Positions 51,480 to 60,588 are shown, counted from the stretch's first letter. The stretch: 64,000 nucleotides of DNA from Bacteroidota bacterium (GCA_023394415.1 JAEXAR010000009.1:100027-164026), one strand, 5' to 3'. The notes: a model not told the origin generated them from the letters alone. Made by a program: numbers and translations.

Positions 51480-53561
51480 ATGAATTTTAAAACAAAAGAA
51501 ATTGTTTCTCAAGATATATTATTAAAAGCATATAATCATATGATGCTTGCCAAAGCCATGGCAGACATTTATGAAGAAAACCGTCAAATCTGCAAATACG
51601 TACACAGCACTTCACGAGGTCACGAAGCTATACAACTTGCTACTGCTTATCACCTCAAAAAAGAAGATTGGGTTTCACCTTATTACAGAGATGAAAGTTT
51701 ACTGCTTGGCATAGGTTTTACACCCTATGATTTGATGTTACAACTTCTCGCAAAAGCAGATGACCCATTTTCCGGAGGTCGTTCTTATTACTCGCATCCA
51801 TCCAGTAGAGACGAAAATTTTCCTAAAATAATACATCAAAGCTCAGCAACAGGAATGCAAGCTATTCCTACAACCGGTGTAGCACAGGGATTAAGATATC
51901 TTCAGGAATTTAAACTTAAAAATTTCAAAGAAAATCCGGTAGTGGTGTGTTCTCTTGGTGACAATTCAGTAACTGAAGGTGAAGTATCTGAAGCTTTTCA
52001 GTTCGCTGCTTTACATCAACTTCCCATTATTTTTTTGGTACAGGATAACGAATGGGGAATTTCTGTTACTAAAGAAGAAGCCCGTACTGCAGATGCATAC
52101 GAATTTGTATCAGGTTTTACTGGCTTGGAAAGAATGAGAATCGATGGAACCCATTTCGTTGAGTCTTATGAAGGGATGCAAAAAGCTTTCGATTTTGTAA
52201 GAAATGAAGGAAAACCAATCGTGGTTTGTGCAAAAACCGTTCTTATTGGCCACCATACTTCTGGGGTAAGAAGAGAATTTTATCGTGATGAAGCTGATTT
52301 ACAAAAACACAGAGCAAAAGATCCGGGAATTATATTGAGGAATCTTCTTATTGATGAAGGTTATGATGATGAACTCCTGAAACAAATCACCAAAAAAACA
52401 AGAATTGAGGCTGAAGAAGCCTTTCAAAAAGCTATAAATGCTGCTGACCCAAGACCAGAAAGTGTCTCAGAACATATTTTTGCACCTACACCAATAACAG
52501 AGGAAAGGGGAAGCAGAATCCCAGCGGAAGCCAATAAAAAAGAAAAAATTGTGATGGTAGATGCTGCCATACACGCCATACAGGAATTGATGTACAAACA
52601 TCCAGAAGCTGTTCTTTACGGACAAGATGTTGGAGCAAGAATTGGAGGGGTTTTTCGAGAGACTGTGACCTTGGGAAACAAGTTTGGTGAAAAAAGAGTT
52701 TTTAATACTGCCATTCAAGAAGCGTACATTATTGGCTCAACAGTAGGAATGAGTGCTGTAGGACTGAAACCAATTGTTGAAGTGCAATTTGCCGACTATA
52801 TTTACCCGGGAATTAACCAACTGATTACTGAAATCTCGAAATCCTGTTATTTAAGTAACGGCAAATTTCCGGTAAGCAATATTATCCGTGTTCCAACTGG
52901 TGCTTATGGTGGTGGTGGACCTTATCACAGTGGAAGCGTGGAGAGCATCATTGCAAACATTAAAGGGATAAAAGTCGCTTATCCAAGTAACGCTGCCGAT
53001 TTCAAAGGTTTGCTGAAAGCCGCATATTACGATCCCAATCCTGTGGTAATGTTGGAGCATAAAGGCCTCTATTGGAGTAAAGTTCCCGGAACTGAAGATG
53101 CTAAAACTGTAGAACCGGCGGAAGATTACATTCTACCTTTCGGAAAAGCCAACATCATCAAAGAAGCGGACAAAACAGAGACTGAAAAAGGCAGAACATT
53201 AGTGATAGTAACCTATGGAATGGGTGTTTATTGGGCAAAAGAAGCATCAAAATCATTTGAAGGAAGGATTGAAATCATAGATTTAAGGACGTTGGTACCT
53301 CTTGATGAAGCCCTTATTTTCGAGAGGGTAAAACTTCATGGAAAATGTATTGTATTGACTGAAGAACAACTAAACAATTCCTTTGCAGAAGCTTTATCTC
53401 ACCGCATTACTAAGAATTGTTTTAAACATTTAGATTTGCCTGTTGAAGCGATGGGTTCATTAGATTTACCCGCAGTTCCTATCAATTTAGTTTTGGAAAG
53501 AGAAATGCTACCGAATGCAGAAAAATTAAGTTCCAAAATACTGAAAATGCTCACTGAATAA
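51480..53561 (+). CDS. 2-oxoacid dehydrogenase E1, fused alpha and beta subunits
   Basis: Thiamine-diphosphate-dependent decarboxylase of a 2-oxoacid dehydrogenase complex, most likely branched-chain or pyruvate type. The 693 residues fuse the alpha half (Y-R-D-E region VSPYYRDESLLLGIG; TPP motif GDNSVTEGEVSEAFQFA...NEWGIS) to the beta half (from about 355: EKIVMVDAAIHAIQELM, GQDVGARIGGVFRETVTL, FADYIYPGINQLITE, IIDLRTLVPLD). E2 and E3 genes are not adjacent. The fused form is common in Bacteroidota. Substrate preference is not decided by the sequence seen here. Confidence 0.9.
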   Translation: MNFKTKEIVSQDILLKAYNHMMLAKAMADIYEENRQICKYVHSTSRGHEAIQLATAYHLKKEDWVSPYYRDESLLLGIGFTPYDLMLQLLAKADDPFSGGRSYYSHPSSRDENFPKIIHQSSATGMQAIPTTGVAQGLRYLQEFKLKNFKENPVVVCSLGDNSVTEGEVSEAFQFAALHQLPIIFLVQDNEWGISVTKEEARTADAYEFVSGFTGLERMRIDGTHFVESYEGMQKAFDFVRNEGKPIVVCAKTVLIGHHTSGVRREFYRDEADLQKHRAKDPGIILRNLLIDEGYDDELLKQITKKTRIEAEEAFQKAINAADPRPESVSEHIFAPTPITEERGSRIPAEANKKEKIVMVDAAIHAIQELMYKHPEAVLYGQDVGARIGGVFRETVTLGNKFGEKRVFNTAIQEAYIIGSTVGMSAVGLKPIVEVQFADYIYPGINQLITEISKSCYLSNGKFPVSNIIRVPTGAYGGGGPYHSGSVESIIANIKGIKVAYPSNAADFKGLLKAAYYDPNPVVMLEHKGLYWSKVPGTEDAKTVEPAEDYILPFGKANIIKEADKTETEKGRTLVIVTYGMGVYWAKEASKSFEGRIEIIDLRTLVPLDEALIFERVKLHGKCIVLTEEQLNNSFAEALSHRITKNCFKHLDLPVEAMGSLDLPAVPINLVLEREMLPNAEKLSSKILKMLTE

Positions 53562-53655
53562 ATATGTTAAATGGATTTTTTTGATAATTACTTAATTAAT
53601 TTTCTTAGAGATTTACCCAAAAAGCTTTCTAAATCTATTGAAAAACCATCCTGAT

Positions 53656-53751
53656 TTATGCGAACGCATTCCGGGTAAGTATCTTGCATCATTTTTAGGA
53701 ATAACACCCGTTTCATTAAGTAGAATTAAGAAAAGATTGCAATTAAAATAA
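53656..53751 (+). pseudogene. C-terminal remnant of a Crp/Fnr-type regulator
   Basis: One frame encodes ERIPGKYLASFLGITPVSLSRIKKRLQLK-like residues (split here as ERIPGKYLASFLG, ITPVSLSRIKK, RLQLK) ending in TAA at 53749-53751. This is the recognition-helix region that closes Crp/Fnr-family regulators of Bacteroidota. Nothing of the cyclic-nucleotide-binding domain remains upstream, where stops interrupt every frame. It is a small leftover of a deleted gene. Confidence 0.65.
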
Positions 53752-53783
53752 CATTTGTTAATTTATTTACAAATTTATTGCCA

Positions 53784-53870
53784 TAATTTTGTCCAACTAA
53801 AAACACAAGTTTTGGAAATAGATTTATTAATTATGTAATCTCCGTTGCTCCACAACGGAGATTTTTTTTT
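53784..53870 (+). ncRNA. Candidate small RNA
   Basis: An exact -7 element TAATTTTG (53784-53791) is followed after about 45 nt without an open frame by a strong terminator (arms AATCTCCGTTG 53837-53847 and CAACGGAGATT 53853-53863, then eight T). No gene lies upstream within reach that needs this terminator, apart from the Crp remnant. A transcript of about 70-75 nt is predicted. No -33 box is convincing. Confidence 0.35.
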
Positions 53871-53889
53871 ATAAGAAGTCACTCTTTTG

Positions 53890-53897
53890 TATTTTTG
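53890..53897 (+). promoter_or_regulatory. -7 element of ligA
   Basis: TATTTTTG, an exact TAnnTTTG match, 17 nt before the ligA ATG at 53915. Confidence 0.55.
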
Positions 53898-53914
53898 TAA
53901 AAACACCTCTACAA

Positions 53915-55918
53915 ATGTCCCAAAACATTCAGCAGAAAATAGAAGCGCTTCGCGAGGAGCTTCACCAGCATAATTACAACTACTACGTTTTAGATGAACC
54001 TACCATTTCAGATTTTGAATTTGATATCAAACTGAAAGAATTGCAGGATCTCGAAAAACAATATCCCGAATTTTACGATTCCAACTCTCCTACTCTTCGT
54101 GTTGGCGGTGGAATTACCAAACATTTTCCTACAGTTCAGCATCAGTTTAGGATGTATTCTCTAGATAATTCCTATGATTACAATGATCTAGAAGATTGGG
54201 AAAAGCGCATCCAAAGGTCAATTAATGAACCTGTAGAATTTGTAGCCGAACTGAAATATGACGGTGCTTCCATTTCTATACTATACGAAAACGGAAAACT
54301 GAAAGAAGCTGTTACGCGTGGCGATGGTTTTCAAGGAGATGAGATTACTTCGAATGTGAGAACGATTTCGGATGTGCCTTTAACCCTTAAAGGAAATGTT
54401 CCTGAACGTTTTTTTATGCGTGGGGAGATTTATCTAACGAGAAAAAATTTCGACAAAATAAATGCGTCACGTGAAGAAGAAGGTTTGGATCCTTTTATGA
54501 ATCCTAGAAATACCGCTTCCGGAAGTTTGAAAATGCAGGACAGTGGTGAGGTTCGCAAACGGGCACTTTCAGCAGTTTTGTACCAGTTTGTTTCAGATAA
54601 TTTACCGGCATCAACACATTGGGAACTTCTAGAAAATGCTAAAAATTGGGGATTTAGGACTTCGGTACATTCAAAATTGTGCAAAACTTTAGAAGAGGTA
54701 AAAGAATTCATTGAGTATTGGGATAACGAAAGACATAACTTACCATTTGAAATAGACGGAATTGTATTGAAAATAAATTCTTTACAACAACAAAAGCAAT
54801 TGGGTTATACCGCAAAATCTCCGCGTTGGGCAATGGCTTATAAGTTTAAGGCAGAGAAAGTGGAAACAGAACTCCAAAGTGTGACGTATCAAGTTGGAAG
54901 AACAGGAGCTATAACACCTGTTGCCAATCTGAAACCGGTTTTATTAGCCGGAACTGTTGTAAAACGTGCTTCCCTACACAATGAAGACATCATAAAAAAA
55001 CTCGATCTGCACGAGAACGATTTTGTTTACGTTGAAAAAGGCGGCGAAATAATCCCAAAAATCGTTGGTGTAAATACCGAAAAGAGAAATCCTGAAAATC
55101 AGGAAATACAATACATTAGAAATTGTCCGGAATGTGGTACGGAACTGATAAAAATTGAAGATCAGGCAATACATTTCTGTCCCAATGAGATGCATTGTCC
55201 GCCACAAGTTATGGGAAAAATGATTCATTACGTTTCTAGAAAAGCCTTAAATATCGAAAGTTTAGGACAGGAAACCATAGCCCAACTTTATCGGGAAAAA
55301 CTCATTGAAAATCCGGCAGATTTTTATGTTTTAACTAAAGAACAATTGCTTCCTTTGGAGAGAATGGCCGACAAATCTGCCCAAAACATCATCGACGGAA
55401 TTGAAAAATCAAAAGAAATTCCGTTTGAGAAGGTATTATTTGGTATCGGCATAAAACACGTTGGAGAAACGGTTGCCAAAAAACTGGTAAAAAATTTCAC
55501 ATCTATTGAAGAACTAAAACACGCAACCATTGAGGAACTTTGTCAGGTAGAAGATATTGGTGAAAAAATCGCACTTTCGATTGTTGAATTTTTCCAAAAT
55601 CCGGAAAATATTTTGATGATCGAACGTCTGAAATCTTATGGTGTAAAACTTGAAAAAGGCGAAAACACCAATGAAGTTTTGAGTAATGTTCTAGAAAACA
55701 AAACCTTCCTTTTCACCGGAAAACTATCCCTTTTCACACGCGATGCTGCTGAAGAAATGGTAGAAAAACACGGCGGCAAAAACATATCTGCCGTATCTAA
55801 AAATCTTAATTATCTCGTGGTTGGTGAAAAAGCCGGAAGCAAGCTGAAAAAAGCACAGGAGATTGGCACGATTATGATTTTAGATGAGCAGGGATTTTTG
55901 GATTTGATAGAAAACTGA
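53915..55918 (+). CDS. ligA: NAD+-dependent DNA ligase
   Basis: Seals nicks in replication and repair. The 667 residues show the Ia domain, the adenylation domain with the nucleotide-accepting Lys114 in KYDGAS, TRGDGFQGDEIT, and RNTASGSLK, then the OB-fold. A four-cysteine zinc finger (NCPECG ... FCPNEMHC) is intact, unlike the zinc sites of DnaG and DnaJ in this window. Helix-hairpin-helix repeats (FGIGIKHVGETVAKKL, EDIGEKIALSI) and a C-terminal BRCT domain (KTFLFTGKLSLFTRDAAEEMVEKHGGK) follow. It has its own promoter and a long terminator hairpin. Confidence 0.97.
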   Translation: MSQNIQQKIEALREELHQHNYNYYVLDEPTISDFEFDIKLKELQDLEKQYPEFYDSNSPTLRVGGGITKHFPTVQHQFRMYSLDNSYDYNDLEDWEKRIQRSINEPVEFVAELKYDGASISILYENGKLKEAVTRGDGFQGDEITSNVRTISDVPLTLKGNVPERFFMRGEIYLTRKNFDKINASREEEGLDPFMNPRNTASGSLKMQDSGEVRKRALSAVLYQFVSDNLPASTHWELLENAKNWGFRTSVHSKLCKTLEEVKEFIEYWDNERHNLPFEIDGIVLKINSLQQQKQLGYTAKSPRWAMAYKFKAEKVETELQSVTYQVGRTGAITPVANLKPVLLAGTVVKRASLHNEDIIKKLDLHENDFVYVEKGGEIIPKIVGVNTEKRNPENQEIQYIRNCPECGTELIKIEDQAIHFCPNEMHCPPQVMGKMIHYVSRKALNIESLGQETIAQLYREKLIENPADFYVLTKEQLLPLERMADKSAQNIIDGIEKSKEIPFEKVLFGIGIKHVGETVAKKLVKNFTSIEELKHATIEELCQVEDIGEKIALSIVEFFQNPENILMIERLKSYGVKLEKGENTNEVLSNVLENKTFLFTGKLSLFTRDAAEEMVEKHGGKNISAVSKNLNYLVVGEKAGSKLKKAQEIGTIMILDEQGFLDLIEN

Positions 55919-55982
55919 GTCTGATATTATAGTTAGTTGTATAAAAAAGGCCACTCAAAAATGAGCAGCCTTCATAAAAACA

Positions 55983-56041
55983 GGGCGGCGATCAATTATT
56001 TTTAAAAAATTAGGAATTTTAAAAATAAACCGCCCTTTTTT
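55983..56041. terminator. Long terminator hairpin after ligA
   Basis: Arms GGGCGG (55983-55988) and CCGCCC (56030-56035) plus an inner pair TTATTTTTAAAA / TTTTAAAAATAA, then six T. A smaller hairpin GGC.ACTCA/TGAG.AGCC lies just before, at about 55951-55972. Confidence 0.7.
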
Positions 56042-56049
56042 GTCAACAT

Positions 56050-56505
56050 TTAGTTAGGTACCTTTACACCAATTTCGTAGAGGTTTCCGCGCATTAAGAA
56101 TTTTATTCTTTCTCGGGTGGTTACAGTATTCACTTCACCATCACGAAGCACGATTATTCTGTCACCAGTAGCAATATTTTGGTCAGAAATCCAATCTTCA
56201 GGAGCTACGTCGTTCTCTTTACTTTTCATGTCTTCTAAAATAGTTTCTGCCATTTCCTGAAAACGCTCATCACTGGAGTATAGAACTTCATACATAGGAT
56301 CCAATCCCACTTTAAACGGAGTTTGGCTTTCCATTAATTTTGCTGTGTCATTTGGCATCGGATTATCGGAACCGTCTGTAAAACCTACTTCAATCATTTC
56401 ACCGCCAGTTTCATTAGCGTATTGTACGGCGTCGTTGTAGGTTTCAAAATTCGTTACTACTTTATAATCGTCGTAAGCATATTCCTGCAGTCTGTCTGTG
56501 TTCAT
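56050..56505 (-). CDS. Hypothetical acidic protein
   Basis: A 151-residue soluble, acidic protein without signal peptide, membrane helix or recognised domain. The middle contains FKVGLDPMYEVLYSSDERFQ and the end a RERIKFLMRGNLYEIGVKV segment that looks like a small beta-rich cap. It lies 8 nt downstream of the membrane protein gene at 56514-56939 and should be cotranscribed with it. Confidence 0.6.
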   Translation of the reverse strand: MNTDRLQEYAYDDYKVVTNFETYNDAVQYANETGGEMIEVGFTDGSDNPMPNDTAKLMESQTPFKVGLDPMYEVLYSSDERFQEMAETILEDMKSKENDVAPEDWISDQNIATGDRIIVLRDGEVNTVTTRERIKFLMRGNLYEIGVKVPN

Positions 56506-56513
56506 AATTGTTT

Positions 56514-56939
56514 TTATTTTGTGTTTTGGTTGTTGTCTTTAATGTCTTCTTTCACTTCTCGCCATTCATTATCTTTCAGGTTGCCTTCCAGTTTTTCAAC
56601 TTTAAGCGATTGTCTTAGGTAACCTAAAAGGCTCATATAGACATTAGCAATCCAAACGAGTGCAAAAAATGAAATAAGGTAACCGCGCCAATCTTCAAAT
56701 CCCAACTTGAATTGGGTAACGATCAGAAAAAACAGGGTTACATAATGGCTAAAACAGTATTCGCAGGTAAAGAGATAAAAGAATTTACGCTTCCAAAGTT
56801 CTTGGCATTCTTTCGATTTTTTTACACAATAATCTCTAGGTTCGCGGAAGATTTCCTCGTGTGTTACTGTCCATGCAACACAAGCTACAGGAATCGCCAA
56901 AATAAAGAGATATGCAATCTGTTTTGAGAGCTCCATCAT
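56514..56939 (-). CDS. Small membrane protein with DUF1360-like Cys motif
   Basis: About 141 residues with three hydrophobic helices: one at the N-terminus (IAYLFILAIPVACVAWTV), one at FFLIVTQF and one at FFALVWIANVYMSLLGYL. FTCEYCFSHYVTLFF resembles the TCxxCxS motif of DUF1360 membrane proteins; two more Cys precede it (DYCVKKSKEC). The longest frame starts at a TTG (56948) that is part of a TATTTTTG promoter element; the ATG at 56939, followed directly by a second ATG, is preferred. The first gene of a two-gene unit. Confidence 0.6.
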   Translation of the reverse strand: MMELSKQIAYLFILAIPVACVAWTVTHEEIFREPRDYCVKKSKECQELWKRKFFYLFTCEYCFSHYVTLFFLIVTQFKLGFEDWRGYLISFFALVWIANVYMSLLGYLRQSLKVEKLEGNLKDNEWREVKEDIKDNNQNTK

Positions 56940-56945
56940 ACATTG

Positions 56946-56953
56946 CAAAAATA
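56946..56953 (-). promoter_or_regulatory. -7 element of the small membrane protein gene
   Basis: TATTTTTG on the reverse strand, then CAATGT, then ATGATG. An exact TAnnTTTG match 6 nt before the first ATG. Confidence 0.55.
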
Positions 56954-57217
56954 TTTTTAATAATAATGGAGCGTATTACATAATTTTTTTCAAGTTGTTC
57001 AAAATCTCAACTTGGAACTATTTTTAGGTTTAAATGCTTAATTTTAAGGATTGAAATTATATAAGAATTAGTGTCTAAAAAAATTTATCATAGGATGAAA
57101 ATTGCATTAAAAGCAAATTATAAAAGTCACAATTCAAAACTATAAAAGCATTACTAAATAACTACAACAGTCCTAATCATTAAAAAAGTAAAATAGAAAA
57201 AATCTAAAAAGAAAAAA

Positions 57218-57469
57218 ATGAGCACAACAGAAGTAATTGAAATGAACAGCCTGATGAAAGAACTGGAACAAGACGTTCAGGCAATGGAAAAATTTAATGA
57301 AACATTATAAAATATTGCTTTAAAAAAGCAAAAACTCTATCACTTCTTTGATGAAAAATGGATGAATTATTATGAGGAGGCTGAAAAATATACTGATCTC
57401 AATCTCGAAATCATCAATCAAGACAGTTTGTGGAATGCTATTTCAGATTTAGATTATGAGGCAAGATAA
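57218..57469 (+). pseudogene. Small gene with in-frame stop, DUF4298-like
   Basis: An ATG at 57218 opens 30 codons (STTEVIEMNSLMKELEQDV...) to a TAA at 57308-57310. The same frame continues for another 52 codons (ALKKQKLYHFFDEKWMNYYEE ... ISDLDYEAR) to a second TAA ending at 57469. The full 83-residue product would be helical and acidic with an aromatic W.NYY segment, reminiscent of DUF4298 proteins. Removing one stop restores a normal-looking gene. The 57470-57532 stretch and the spacer 56954-57217 hold nothing else I can identify. Confidence 0.5.
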
Positions 57470-57532
57470 TTGTTGAAGAACGCTGCTAATCTCATTTAAC
57501 ATAAAAATTTGTATTTTTAGAAAAAATTTCTG

Positions 57533-58390
57533 ATGAAAAGAACCCTTGCATTTCTGTTTACATTCTTCATTATACTTTTTGCATTTGCACAGAAAGAATC
57601 GATAATTCTAAAAAATGTTTTCGAGCCAAATTCTGTTTATGAAATGAGCACAAAGACTCAAAGTTATGGTACTATGAAGTTTGCAGGAGATAAAGATTTT
57701 GAGCAACTTTGGAAAAAAAGTGGTCAAAAGCTTGAAACAGTTATGAACACAAATTCAGAAATGATAATTACTGCAACTACCTTTAGTAAAGAAGGTTCTT
57801 CAATCCCATTTGTTTATTCTTATGATAAAGTAAAGCAGCAATCATTCATAAATGGAGAGCAAATAAAATCTGAAAAACCCACCCTTGAAGGCTTAAAAGT
57901 TCATGGTAAAATTACTGATGGTGAAATTTCCGTGGATAGGTTTGAAGGTGCAGATTTAGATGATACCACTAAAAAATTGTTTTCAGTTATAGTTCAACAG
58001 ATGGCAAAAGGCAATAATTTTCCCAAAAATAAGCTTGCAGTTGGTGATAGTTTCACTCAAGAATTACCTCTTAATTTTCCTATTGAAAATTTAGGAAAAT
58101 TAGATCTTAAAGTATCTGTTGTTTATACTTTAAAAAGCATTGAAAATAATATGGCAAATTTTGACCTTAAGCATAATTTAATAATGGATACCGAAGGTTT
58201 GAAAGACTATAAACTTGATGCCAAAGGAACTGGTTTTGGTATTATGCTTTACAGCTTAAAAGATGAAATTATGACCAAAATGGATTCAGAAATGGATATG
58301 AGCATGACTTTCAATATCCCCGATGAAAATATAACAATGACAAGCATCAACAAAAACAAAACTTATTATACAAATCAAAAAATAAAATAG
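57533..58390 (+). CDS. Secreted hypothetical protein
   Basis: A 285-residue exported protein with a clear signal peptide (TLAFLFTFFIILFAFAQ). The mature part is beta-rich, with repeated Thr/Ser/Lys-rich strands (KTQSYGTMKFAG, VHGKITDGEISVDRFEG) and a closing MDMSMTFNIPDEN. It resembles uncharacterised Bacteroidota lipid- or surface-associated proteins of the DUF6263 kind, but I am not certain of the family. It is followed after 7 nt by the S46 peptidase gene, so the two are probably one operon. Confidence 0.7.
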   Translation: MKRTLAFLFTFFIILFAFAQKESIILKNVFEPNSVYEMSTKTQSYGTMKFAGDKDFEQLWKKSGQKLETVMNTNSEMIITATTFSKEGSSIPFVYSYDKVKQQSFINGEQIKSEKPTLEGLKVHGKITDGEISVDRFEGADLDDTTKKLFSVIVQQMAKGNNFPKNKLAVGDSFTQELPLNFPIENLGKLDLKVSVVYTLKSIENNMANFDLKHNLIMDTEGLKDYKLDAKGTGFGIMLYSLKDEIMTKMDSEMDMSMTFNIPDENITMTSINKNKTYYTNQKIK

Positions 58391-58397
58391 TGTATCA

Positions 58398-60536
58398 ATG
58401 AAGAGAAATATAATAATTGCAGGTTTATTTTTTAATTCGCTTTTTGTATTCGCCCAACAGTATGGTGGAATGTGGATCCCGACAGAAGTGAATGAAAAGG
58501 AAATGAAAGAGATGGGAATGAAAATTTCCGCCAAAGACATTTGGGACACCCAAAAACCCAGTATTAAAGATGCTGTAGTGCAGTTTAACGGTGGATGTAC
58601 TGCTGAAATCATCTCTCCTAAAGGACTCCTGCTTACCAATCATCATTGTGGTTACGGTCAAATTCAGAAACATTCTTCAGTGCAAAATGATTATCTCACT
58701 GATGGTTTTTGGGCAAAAAATAATGGCGAAGAGCTTCCAAATCCTGGCGTAACGGTAGATTTCATTGCTGATATTAAAGACGTTACCACTCAGATCCTGG
58801 GAAATACAAAAAATATGGATGCAAAACAAGCGGAAGATGTGATTAAGAATAACATCGAAACCGTAACAAAATCTTTCAAGATCGAACCTTATCAAAAAGT
58901 CGTAATTAAACCAATGTATTATGGCAACAAATATTACGCTTATATTATCGACACTTACAAGGATGTCCGTCTGGTAGGAGCTCCTCCAAGTTCTATTGGT
59001 AAATTTGGTTCTGATACAGATAATTGGGTGTTCCCAAGACACACCGGAGATTTCTCAATGTTTAGAATTTATGCCGATAAAAATAACAAACCTGCCGAAT
59101 ACAGCAAGGATAATGTGCCTTACAAACCAAAACATTTCCTTCCAGTTTCTATAAAAGACAAAAAAGAAGGAGATTTCACTTTTGTTTTTGGTTTTCCGGG
59201 AAGAACTACGGAATATTTACCCTCTATCGCAGTTGAAAAAATTATGAATGAAATTGATCCTGCGATGATTGATGTGCGCGATGTTGCCTTGAAAACTTTG
59301 GACGAAAAAATGCGTGCAGACCAAGCAACTAAAATTAAGTATGCATCCAAATACGCTTCTGTTGCCAACTATTGGAAAAAATGGATTGGTGAAGTGGAAG
59401 GTCTTAAAAAATCGAATGCCGTTGGTAAAAAACAAAAGTACGAGAAAAGCTTAATTGCAAAAAATCCAGCCATAAAATCAACAATAGATGAATTTAACAG
59501 GCTTTATACAGAGCAGTCGCCTTATGCATTAAGCAGAGCATACTATTCAGAAGTTATCAGAAACGCAGAAGCATTAACGCTTGCCAACAACTACTATAAT
59601 TTCATTAATGCAGTTGAAACCGGAAAAATGGATGCTAAGACTTTGGAGCCTTTTAAAAACCGCATGAATGGCTTTTATAAAGATTATGATGGTGAACTGG
59701 ATGCAAAAGTTACGGCTAAAGTTTTGGCACTTTACGCTAACAGAGTTCCTGCACAATATTTACCAACAGGATTTGATCGATACAAAGATGTTAATCAAAA
59801 TCTTAAAACCATAGAAGATTGGTCTAAAAATTCAGTGATCACCGGAAGAGGTTCTTTGAATGGAGCAAGCACTTATTCCGATATTAATAAAGTTTTTTCT
59901 GACCCAAAAGCGTTGGCACAAACCCTTAAAGCAGATCCATTGATGCAACTATACATATCCATGAGGGAGGCTTATATGAAGAATACTGATCCGAAGTATA
60001 ACGATTATCAAGCTAAAATTGATGCCCTTCAGAAAAAATATATGGCACAGCAAATGGAAACGGATAAAGAAAGAAAATTCTTCCCGGATGCTAATTCTAC
60101 ATTGCGTGTCACTTATGGAAAAGTAGCAGGCTCAAACCCTAAAGATGCTTTATATTATGGTTATCAAACTCACCTTGCCGGTGTGATGGAAAAATACGTT
60201 CCGGGAGATTATGAGTTTGATGTTCCGCTAAAACTAATTGATCTTTATAATAAAAAAGATTACGGTATTTATAAAAACAGTACGGGTGACGTTCCTGTAA
60301 ACTTTACTGCTACCAATCATACCACTGGCGGAAACTCCGGAAGTCCGGCTTTGGATGCCAACGGAAATCTTATCGGATTAAATTTTGACAGACAGTGGGA
60401 AGGAACGATGAGTGATATCAATTTCGATCCAAGATTCTCGAGAAACATTATGGTAGACACCAAATACATCCTTTTCATCGTTGATAAATTTGCAGGTGCA
60501 AAATGGCTGATTGATGAAATGAAGATTGTAAAGTAA
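58398..60536 (+). CDS. S46 dipeptidyl-peptidase, DPP11-type
   Basis: A 712-residue periplasmic exopeptidase releasing dipeptides from oligopeptides, important in asaccharolytic nutrition. A signal peptide (ending FVFAQ) precedes the chymotrypsin-like fold: LLTNHHCGYG carries the catalytic His83, and GGNSGSPALDANG the catalytic Ser647. Exactly 18 residues after the serine is Arg665 (NFDRQWEGTMSDI); in Porphyromonas DPP11 the equivalent Arg673 selects Asp/Glu at P1, while DPP7 has Gly. Asp/Glu specificity is therefore inferred. The enzyme lies downstream of a secreted hypothetical and ends at a strong terminator. Confidence 0.92.
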   Translation: MKRNIIIAGLFFNSLFVFAQQYGGMWIPTEVNEKEMKEMGMKISAKDIWDTQKPSIKDAVVQFNGGCTAEIISPKGLLLTNHHCGYGQIQKHSSVQNDYLTDGFWAKNNGEELPNPGVTVDFIADIKDVTTQILGNTKNMDAKQAEDVIKNNIETVTKSFKIEPYQKVVIKPMYYGNKYYAYIIDTYKDVRLVGAPPSSIGKFGSDTDNWVFPRHTGDFSMFRIYADKNNKPAEYSKDNVPYKPKHFLPVSIKDKKEGDFTFVFGFPGRTTEYLPSIAVEKIMNEIDPAMIDVRDVALKTLDEKMRADQATKIKYASKYASVANYWKKWIGEVEGLKKSNAVGKKQKYEKSLIAKNPAIKSTIDEFNRLYTEQSPYALSRAYYSEVIRNAEALTLANNYYNFINAVETGKMDAKTLEPFKNRMNGFYKDYDGELDAKVTAKVLALYANRVPAQYLPTGFDRYKDVNQNLKTIEDWSKNSVITGRGSLNGASTYSDINKVFSDPKALAQTLKADPLMQLYISMREAYMKNTDPKYNDYQAKIDALQKKYMAQQMETDKERKFFPDANSTLRVTYGKVAGSNPKDALYYGYQTHLAGVMEKYVPGDYEFDVPLKLIDLYNKKDYGIYKNSTGDVPVNFTATNHTTGGNSGSPALDANGNLIGLNFDRQWEGTMSDINFDPRFSRNIMVDTKYILFIVDKFAGAKWLIDEMKIVK

Positions 60537-60554
60537 ATTTATTGATATAAAGAC

Positions 60555-60588
60555 AAAAAATCCGCAGAAATATTTCTGCGGATTTTTT
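60555..60588. terminator. Bidirectional terminator after S46 peptidase gene
   Basis: Perfect 16-bp arms AAAAAATCCGCAGAAA and TTTCTGCGGATTTTTT around 2 nt, between convergent genes; it overlaps the stop of the gene at 60587. Confidence 0.85.
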
